A stretch of 64,000 nucleotides of DNA from contig NC_062254.1 in assembly GCF_905475465.1 (NCBI RefSeq), positions 3,182,001 through 3,246,000 of the forward strand, in the 5' to 3' direction. Positions within the stretch are counted from its first letter, which is position 1, and every line of letters starts with the position of its first letter. Under the pieces are notes generated by a model. It did not search any database, was not told the DNA's origin, and worked only from the letters and a program-made list of their open reading frames with translations. Origin of the DNA: Pieris napi. Taxonomy: Eukaryota; Arthropoda; Insecta; Lepidoptera; Pieridae. Positions 57,102 through 64,000 of this stretch are shown here, piece after piece. Both the position numbers and the translations under genes were made by a program.

Positions 57102-57310
57102 CTAGTGGACCCGACAGACGTTGTCCTGCATGATATTTCAAGCAATTAGTAAAGCAAAGTATGAAAGTACCGACTGCAGCGCCATCTGGCGGGCTGATTT
57201 GTGAATCTAAACCATTCCCAGATCCCCTTGAACACACACAAAAAATTTCATCAATAGCGGTCCAGTCGTTTGAGAGAAGTTCAGTGACATACACACTCAC
57301 AGAGGTTCGA
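57102..57310 (-). mobile_element. Helitron-like element abutting the previous one
   Basis: Its 3' end (minus strand) is GACAACGTCTGTC hairpin, then GGTCCACTAG, immediately next to the TC end at 57101. The interior holds AGCGCCATCTGGCGGGCTG. The 5' end is unclear. Confidence 0.5.
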
Positions 57311-57526
57311 GTAGTTCATTTTATCTATTTCTTTACCTCTGAGGTTTTAATTCCGGATAAGCGAGTTTCTATGGAGTGCTCCATAGAAACTATCCCATAT
57401 GTTGGTAACTACTGAATAGGTAGGCTAAGTGAAAAAACATTAAGGCGAAACAAAGTCCTCGGGGTCGGCTTTAAATGTGAAATTTGGGTTTCCGTTAAAT
57501 ATGAATTAGATTAAAATAATTTTAAT

Positions 57527-57830
57527 AAAAAACTTTTTTGACCGGATTGAAGTTATGTATTATTATAAATTTACAACTATTTAACATAATTTTAAATTTA
57601 TCCGACGTTTCGCGTGCGTGGTCACGGTGACTGAAGACAAAAGGTGTTGTATGTCAAAAAGTATCACAGCTGTAGAAAAAGTTGCATTATCTGTATTTAT
57701 TTCCCCGGAGTTGGTATCGACTAAAATTTATTTAGTCGATACCAACTCCTACATATTACTTATAATAATTCATAACTTCAATCCGGTCAAAAAAGTTTTT
57801 TATTTAAATGTGTAAAAGTTATGTCAATCA
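57527..57830. repeat. Penelope-like repeat, copy D
   Basis: Arms AAAAAACTTTTTTGACCGG and CCGGTCAAAAAAGTTTTTTA around the ATCCGACGTTTCGCGTGCG / GTCACGGTGACTGAAG core, with TTATGTCAATCAAAGACAAT at the right. Contains a 19-bp perfect hairpin at 57707-57749. Confidence 0.6.
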
Positions 57831-58404
57831 AAGACAATACTAGATTTAAATAATTTCAAGACTACGAGAAATGTTCAAATTAAAATCGATAATTTTTATT
57901 TTCGTACAGTCAAAAATACTCATCGCCTGCTTTGTGTATTCCAGAATTAGCTTTTATTGGATAAATTGTTTCAAATAGAAAACGATCGTACCCACTTTAA
58001 ATAAAATCGCTCAAAGCCAGAGGCGGCAAAACCTCCATCATAGCTACACGAAACTATAATTTCAAGTTATTTCGAACGCATAAATTAATACCCGACTTGT
58101 ATATTATTAAAATAATCGTTCAACGTTTAGACCCAAAATTAATAGTCGACCAGGTAAAATGTTAAAACCATTCTTTGTTATCTCGTAAACCTCAGCGAGA
58201 TTTTTTTAGCAGGCGAAGTGAAAAATACAAGCCTTCGTTAGATAGCATATCTATGCTTACTTATTATTCCATACAAACGTATTCCTCGATTTCCGGACAT
58301 AGTTTCGCCTGCCACTTAATTTTCACTGCGACCCTTTGTAAAGCATAATTACCGTAATAGAAAACAGAAGCAGGAACATACATCGTTCGAAATTCGAATA
58401 GTGA

Positions 58405-58442
58405 AGTACAATTAGTATGGTCCATACCATACTAATTGTACT
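58405..58442. repeat. Perfect 16-bp stem hairpin
   Basis: AGTACAATTAGTATGG and its exact complement around a 6-nt spacer. Confidence 0.85.
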
Positions 58443-58485
58443 GCGTTACTGCGTTACGTTACGGAGTGGCGTTGTGGCGTAAACT

Positions 58486-58690
58486 GATCGTGGCGCTTTA
58501 ACCCTTGGCCTGAGATGTATCTGTTTCGTAGTCATTTGTTTTTTTTAATAGCAAGGAGGAGAGCAGCCTTCTGTGCCTGATACGCGCAGTGTTTTTCTTA
58601 GCGTATTTGTTAAATGCGCACATAGACAAAAAGCATTGGTGCACAGCCAAAGGGTTCAACCATGACATCAGGGAACTATCATAAAATTCG
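58486..58690 (-). repeat. tRNA-derived SINE, old copy
   Basis: GTGGCGCTTTAACCCTTGGC, TTCTGTGCCTGATACGCGCA, AAATGCGCACATAGACAAAA, TTGGTGCACAGCC. Confidence 0.75.
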
Positions 58691-59108
58691 TGCCTCTAAT
58701 ACATTTCTTTTTATTAGTTCAATACGCCAAAATGTCAAGACAAGTCCAAAGTTGTAAACGTAATAATTATATTAAGACATTTGGTAATTCTCTTATTGTT
58801 GGTTCAAACCTATAGTATAAGTTTTAACTCTTAAATAAAATGTAGAAACTCCATATTTAGGATTCAGAAAGGTACACTTGTTAATAGTTATTAGAACAGA
58901 CAGCCCCTAGGATTCGGACTCAAAGCCTTGGGAGATTGGCAGTAACTAGATTACTCTCAAATATTTAGACGATGAATATTAAGATTCAGCTGTACTACTA
59001 TTAATATTGCTTTTAACGGAGAAATCTACGTTCCAGAGTTGAAAGCAATTAATTGAAAAAGGCTTTATTTACAGAAACTTAAATACACATTTCTCTCTTT
59101 GAAAGGCA

Positions 59109-59375
59109 GCCGGGGAAAGCGTACTGGCTTCAGCGTGCGACTCTCATCCCCGAGGTCGTAGGATCGATCAACGGCTGTGCACCAATGGACTTTCTTTCTA
59201 TGTGCGCATTTAACATTCGCTCGAACAGTGAAGGAAAACATCGTGAGAGAACCGGCTTGCTTTGACCCAAAAAGTCGACGGTGTGTTTCAGGCACAGGAG
59301 ACTGATCACCTACTTGCCTATTAGATTGACAAATAATCATGAAACAGATACAGAAATCTGAGGCCCAGCATATAA
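59109..59375 (+). repeat. tRNA-derived SINE
   Basis: TGGCTTCAGCGTGCGACTCT, GTGCACCAATGGACTTTCTT, AAAACATCGTGAGAGAACCG, AAAAAGTCGACGGTGTGTTT, ending CAGAAATCTGAGGCCCAGC; the 5' end is altered. Confidence 0.88.
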
Positions 59376-59524
59376 CAGGGCAGAGACATTTAAATACTTT
59401 AGTTGAAACAGTCCAATATGATTTGTTTTATGAATAGATTTTTTTAACTACATGGCCCATATAACATCGGAGTATATTTAAGTTACATTGATTACGTAAT
59501 TTGATTAAAAAGTTAGTTGAAATA

Positions 59525-59968
59525 GATTTCTCTTATTTCTCTTAAATATCTGTGTTCTGAATTCAATCTTTAAAAAATCATCTTTTAAATCTCTTCTACA
59601 ATATAAACATTTCTTAACCATATCCTATCCTGCTTAATCATCACTTTTCTAATTCTTGTATTTCTTATTCTTTTGTTTGCATCGCAATTCATGAATCCGT
59701 GGGATTAGCTTTTTAATTTTTTTTATTATTTAAGGTTTTAAGGTTGGTGATTCTATAAATTTCATTTTTATAAGATTTGGTCATGCACTTTCTGTATTTT
59801 ACCCATCATATTTCTTTTTTTTTAGTTTTTTTTCTTACTAGGGTTGTCTGGAAGAGATCGCTTATTAGCTATAAGGCCGCCCGTTGCATCCCTTATATGT
59901 TTTTATGTACTATGTTATTTGTTTTATATAAATGTAACGAAGTGTAAATAAATTAATAAAATAAATAC
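59525..59968 (+). repeat. CR1-like LINE 3' end
   Basis: Matches 24.36-24.76 kb: AAACATTTCTTAACCATATC, AGGGTTGTCTGGAAGAGATC, AAGGCCGCCCGTTGCATCCC, then AACGAAGTGTAAATAAAT and an A/T-rich tail. Confidence 0.78.
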
Positions 59969-60598
59969 CTAAAGAGCAATATACATCAAAACAATGCGCG
60001 TAAGCAGTTTCAGTAAAAACTTTGCGCTACATTTATAATATGGTATCTACAATTTGACTGTGAAATATTAAGGCGAATAATCAACTAAACCCGTTGTAGC
60101 TATAAATTGTAAATTTTAATCCGTTTATCTTGCAAGCCCATTGTCCTTTATGTGATACGAGGTCCAAGCGCGATTTGGTTCGGATTAGAGAAAGGTTTTA
60201 GGGTCCGGGGCCCCGTTGGACGTACTTGGAAACTTAAGGACTTGTAACATTATATTTTTGTGTTAAACAGACGAAAATAGAAACCTTTTTTAACTTAAAT
60301 TTTCGTAACTTTTGTCGTCCTATACATCGCTTTTCAGAAGGTCAGTCCATTTTGTTATCCATCTTTTATCCCGCGTTCTAGATACCTGCCTTTTTGCATT
60401 TAAGATGCGTCATTGGAATTTTTTGATATTCAGATAATTCCCAGATATTCCCTGGGAAATAAAATTGTTTCAGGTCTCAATGCGCCTCTGGTGAATATTC
60501 AAAATGTGTTAGAGATTTAGCATTTCCCTGCAAAATGTATCGTAACGTGTGCCAAATGTGTTAATGGCCCGTAACATTCGGTATGTATTTATTATATA

Positions 60599-60975
60599 CT
60601 AGCCGTTTCGCGCCCGCTTTGCTGGACGAATTAAAATAAATTTTATGTTTCATTATTTTATTTTTTTTCATATTTTTATTATTCTTCTTTTTAACTTCCC
60701 GCTAAGAAAATTGAAATATTTCGAAAATCGAGTTTTTAACAGATGTTGACGTTTAGAGGTTCTAGGAAGCCTCCCCGAATGTTTCCGCGGTGAAGTCCGT
60801 ATGGATAAATTTTCATAAAAGTAAAACAGCAATAAAAAAATGAAGGAACGTTGGAATTTAATAAATAAATAGGAAAAATTTCGCATCGAATGGTGGTAGT
60901 TTCATGTCGATACGATCAGTGGTTTAGGCGTGATTGAGCCTCAAACGAAGACCATTTTCATTATATATATATAGA
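60599..60975 (-). mobile_element. Non-autonomous Helitron, family H3
   Basis: Minus strand starts TCTATATATATATAATGAAA and ends AGCAAAGCGGGCGCGAAACG then GCTAG, between host A and T. The ORF across it is not a gene. Confidence 0.68.
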
Positions 60976-60992
60976 TTACTTTATGTTCAGCG

Positions 60993-61185
60993 AGCAGTGC
61001 TGGCCTAGTGGCTTCAGCGACTCTCATCCCTGAGGTTGTAGGTTCGATCCCCGGCTGTGCACCAATGGACTTTCTTTCTATCTGCGCATTTAACACTTGC
61101 TCGTACGGTGAAGGAAAACATCGTGGGGAAAGCGACATGTCTTAGACCCAAACAGTCGACGGCGTGTGTCAGGCTCAGCATTATG
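60993..61185 (+). repeat. tRNA-derived SINE, 3'-truncated
   Basis: GCAGTGCTGGCCTAGTGGCT, GGTTCGATCCCCGGCTGTGC, AACATCGTGGGGAAAGCGAC, CGACGGCGTGTGTCAGGC. Ends early; an 8-bp deletion sits in the head after GGCTTCAGCG. Confidence 0.88.
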
Positions 61186-61713
61186 CTGAGGAGCAGAGCA
61201 GTCATAAATGTGTTATAATTATAGCTTTATTTCGGTCTATTTTAATCGAAATTAGTCAAAATTATATCACATTCATGTTAAGCGTAGCCTATGATTACAT
61301 CAAAGTACGAACTGCGTATCGGCGTTCGAGGGATATTCGTGGTTACATGTCAAGCATATTAGCCGTATAACGCCAACGCCGGAAAGCCTTAACGCAACAA
61401 TTGATTTTAAACTTTAACCCATTGTATTAAGATAGAAATCAGTTTGTGTAGGTTAGTATCCGACAACACAGTTGCAATTAACACCGCATGTTTTGTTTTC
61501 GTCGTTACGCTGTCTACAATTCTGTTATGTATCGAACAATGTGAAAAGCTTCAAGAACATTCTATACGCTAACAAAGCCCTTTTATATGTAGTGTGTGTA
61601 TTAATGAATTAGTTATACAAAAAAGACTAATTTCACTGTTAAAAAAAATAATCATATTTCTCATATTAGAGTAAATCTAGATTTTTTATGTGGGTGACAG
61701 TTTTATAAAACAA

Positions 61714-62019
61714 CTAGCTGACCCGGCAAACGTTGTTTTGCCGTATTATTTCTATGAAAAAAAATTTTAGTTCAATAAAGTTCAATATCTACTATGTATA
61801 ATAAAAGGGGTTGACCGTAGAGGGGTTATATAAAAAATAAAAACAATTTTTTTTGTCAAAAAATAAAAATGTAGGGGACCACCCTTAACATTTAGGGGGA
61901 TGAAAAATAGATGTTGTCCGATTCTCAGACTTGCTTATTCTGCAAAAAAAATTCATAAGAAACGGTCAAGCCGTTTCAGAGAGAACGGACATTGTGACAC
62001 GAGAATTTTATATATTAGA
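61714..62019 (-). mobile_element. Non-autonomous Helitron, family H4
   Basis: Minus strand starts TCTAATATATAAAATTCTCG and ends with the hairpin CGGCAAAACAACGTTTGCCG, then GGTCAGCTAG, between host A and T. Confidence 0.75.
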
Positions 62020-62293
62020 TTTAAAAATAATCTTTGTAAAAATGAAAATTGATTGCATTGTTACATAATCCCGAAGGAAAACTTATTTAAAAATTCAGTC
62101 TGTTTTATACTTTAAACAAAGGTGTCTGCATTGAATAAACAGAGACAATAAATGCAGGCACGTGATCAAATGTAAACCCTTGTGGTGTTTTTAATCTAAA
62201 ATCCATTAACAAATAGCAAACACGATCGAAGGGAGTACACATAACATAGTTACAAGAACCAGTACAAAACTTATAAATTCATTTTATTATCAC

Positions 62294-62532
62294 GATTATT
62301 TTTCCGACCCAAATATCGGCCAATAGAATTGCACCATTCGACGTCACGTGGTACAACCTACATGGTATTATATATATATACTGATAATTTTTTGTGAAAA
62401 TTTTCTCTGGTCGTTGCTTCAAGAAAAGTATTAAGTAGTTGTTTTATTCATTATGAAATTCTTATTTGTTAACTGTACATTTCGTCTCATGGTGCAATTC
62501 TATTGGCCGACATTTGGGTCGAAAAAATAATC
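62294..62532. mobile_element. Element with 44-bp inverted repeats
   Basis: 62294-62337 and 62489-62532 are reverse complements with two mismatches, containing CGACCCAAAT and GGCCAATAGAATTGCACCAT. The interior begins TCGACGTCACGTGG. No clear target duplication; superfamily unknown. Confidence 0.75.
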
Positions 62533-63945
62533 CCCCGAATACCACACGAGCTTCAAAATTATCGGGCATTTCCCGATAGGTTCGTTGCAAACAAATATAG
62601 TCGTCATGACGACTGGTATTATAACTGAATATACAATAAATTTTATGTGGAATTTTCCTCGTCCTTCAGGTTTTTCATCGGTTTAAAAGTAATCAATTAC
62701 TATTTATCGGTGAGTTCGGGAATAAAACTAGACTCATTTCTGGGTTTCAATGTATTCTTTTGTGAATAAAATAGGTTATGATCAAATTGAAAGATACGTT
62801 GAAGCAAGTACAGCTTATTTCTTTTACTAGAACGTAGGATTTAAATATTAAAGCCATATGGTACAAATTTTAATTCGGTCTACAGTGTGTAGTACGAAAG
62901 GCTCCTTTAACTCTATCCACTTATCATATCACGGGCCACTCTATAGTCGCCTAGGCCTTGCGACCTTATTTCTGTGTCTTACAATGTATCTTTTTGTGAA
63001 CATAAAAATTTTTGTGCTACTAGGTTATGATTAAAAAAAGGGTGCGTGTACTTATGTACGCGCGTAAGAAGTTTTACTTCTTTTGCATTATTAAAAATAG
63101 TTTATGATTGCATGCAAATAATTAATTACAATTAAATAATCAAAGACTGGAAAAGGAGTCATTTTCGACTTTAGTCGATAAAGTTCAGTTTACATTTGAA
63201 AAATTAAATAAATTAATATTTATTAATATTTTATTACATTAAGTGTAACATAAATTCTATTATTATTCGAATGTTGTTTTTAAATTACGTCCAATGCCGT
63301 AGCATCTTCCGTGGGCAACTTCGTTCTGTTAATTTTGTGTCACGGTGCGCGCGCATCGTAAAATGTCACTCTCATCAATTTTTCATAACGCGCCTAAAGA
63401 AGTATTACTTAAAAAAAAGGCATAGTTATTTTAAAGGTTTTCGGGGTAACTTATTTGGATGAAAGTACATCTACTTTCTGTTAGTAGAACGTATGGACAT
63501 AAGTAAATATTAAAGCCTTTTTATTATAAAATTTGTTTTAAATACAAAACAAAATATCTTGTCTATTATGTGTCCTGGGACACGCCCTTTAGCTCTCTGT
63601 ACTAATTTAAATCCCAACTCTAGAGTAGCCTGGGCCACGCAGTCTTCTCATGTGATTTAGCTATATTTAAATTTAGTTTAAAGATAATTAACAAGACGGA
63701 AAGCGCATACTGTCTAGAGACGTTCCTTGTAATTACCGTTGCCGAAAACATTTTGCTATCTACTTAACTCATACAGCCCCCGTCAGAATGCTGGAAGCTT
63801 CCCCCCTTGCTCTCGCAGCTTGAAAGTTTTCTCGACATTTCTCCGGAGAGCGACCTATTTGTGAGCGTATAGTGACAGTACATACTGTTATTTAAAAACG
63901 TGCTTAGATTACTGCTAGATTTTTTCGCTTATATTCTTTGTGTGC
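62533..63945. other. No gene; repeat copy at 63.0-63.45 kb
   Basis: The remainder is AT-rich without recognisable elements. Confidence 0.45.
63020..63450. repeat. Copy of the GGCGCG repeat, reverse orientation
   Basis: TACGCGCGTAAGAAGTTTTA at one end; GGTGCGCGCGCATCGTAAAA, CACTCTCATCAATTTTTCAT and AACGCGCCTAAAGAAGTATT at the other. The ORF at 63.27-63.46 kb is part of this repeat. Confidence 0.6.
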
Positions 63946-64000
63946 AGCAGTGTTGGCCTAGTGGCTTCAGCGTGCGACTCCCATATCTGAGGTCGTAGGT
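63946..64000 (+). repeat. tRNA-derived SINE head, cut by window edge
   Basis: GCAGTGTTGGCCTAGTGGCT, TCAGCGTGCGACTC and GAGGTCGTAGGT; the rest lies outside. Confidence 0.85.

Overview
This window looks like a stretch of moth or butterfly (Lepidoptera) nuclear DNA: AT-rich, almost without host coding sequence, and filled with old and young transposable elements. Three things suggest Lepidoptera: a tRNA-derived SINE with 13 recognisable copies, a Jockey/CR1-type LINE whose 3' tail recurs at least eleven times, and several short Helitron families with TC...CTAG ends. The assignment rests on recognising these repeat families, not on a search. No bacterial, organellar or viral genes were seen.

Layout. 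0-6.8 kb: fragments of LINEs and SINEs, one Helitron, a palindromic MITE with a poly-G tract, and a 270-bp retro-insertion with a 12-bp target-site duplication. 7.5-8.8 kb: the longest LINE copy, with a reverse transcriptase palm domain and one in-frame stop. 10.1-10.3 kb: a fold-back element inside a SINE. 12.7-15.3 kb: the centrepiece, a complete-looking PIF/Harbinger DNA transposon with matching terminal inverted repeats, a TAA target-site duplication, a two-exon HARBI1-like transposase on the minus strand and a two-exon MADF-domain protein on the plus strand. The exons of each gene lie inside the intron of the other. 16-26.7 kb: SINEs, Helitrons, a Penelope-like repeat with a 13-bp duplication, and LINE C-terminal fragments. 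27.2-30.7 kb: a diverged direct duplication of about 1.5 kb. 31-37 kb: two pogo-like MITEs with arrays of short internal motifs. 37-50 kb: further SINE, Helitron, LINE and Penelope-like copies. 50.8 kb: TATA box, ATG, signal peptide and splice donor, the only good candidate for a host gene (first exon of a secreted protein). 51-54 kb: a palindromic MITE and a 1.55-kb TA-flanked element that keeps a PHD-type zinc finger. 54-64 kb: more LINE, SINE, Helitron and MITE copies; a SINE head runs off the right edge.

How parts work together. The only apparent functional unit is the Harbinger element. In that superfamily the transposase and a Myb/MADF-type DNA-binding partner are both encoded by autonomous copies. 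Here both reading frames are open, both introns have GT-AG ends, and the transposase keeps its acidic catalytic residues, so the element could be recently active. The other coding sequence is remnant retrotransposon sequence, the lone PHD ORF, or the single signal-peptide exon, whose downstream exons I could not find.
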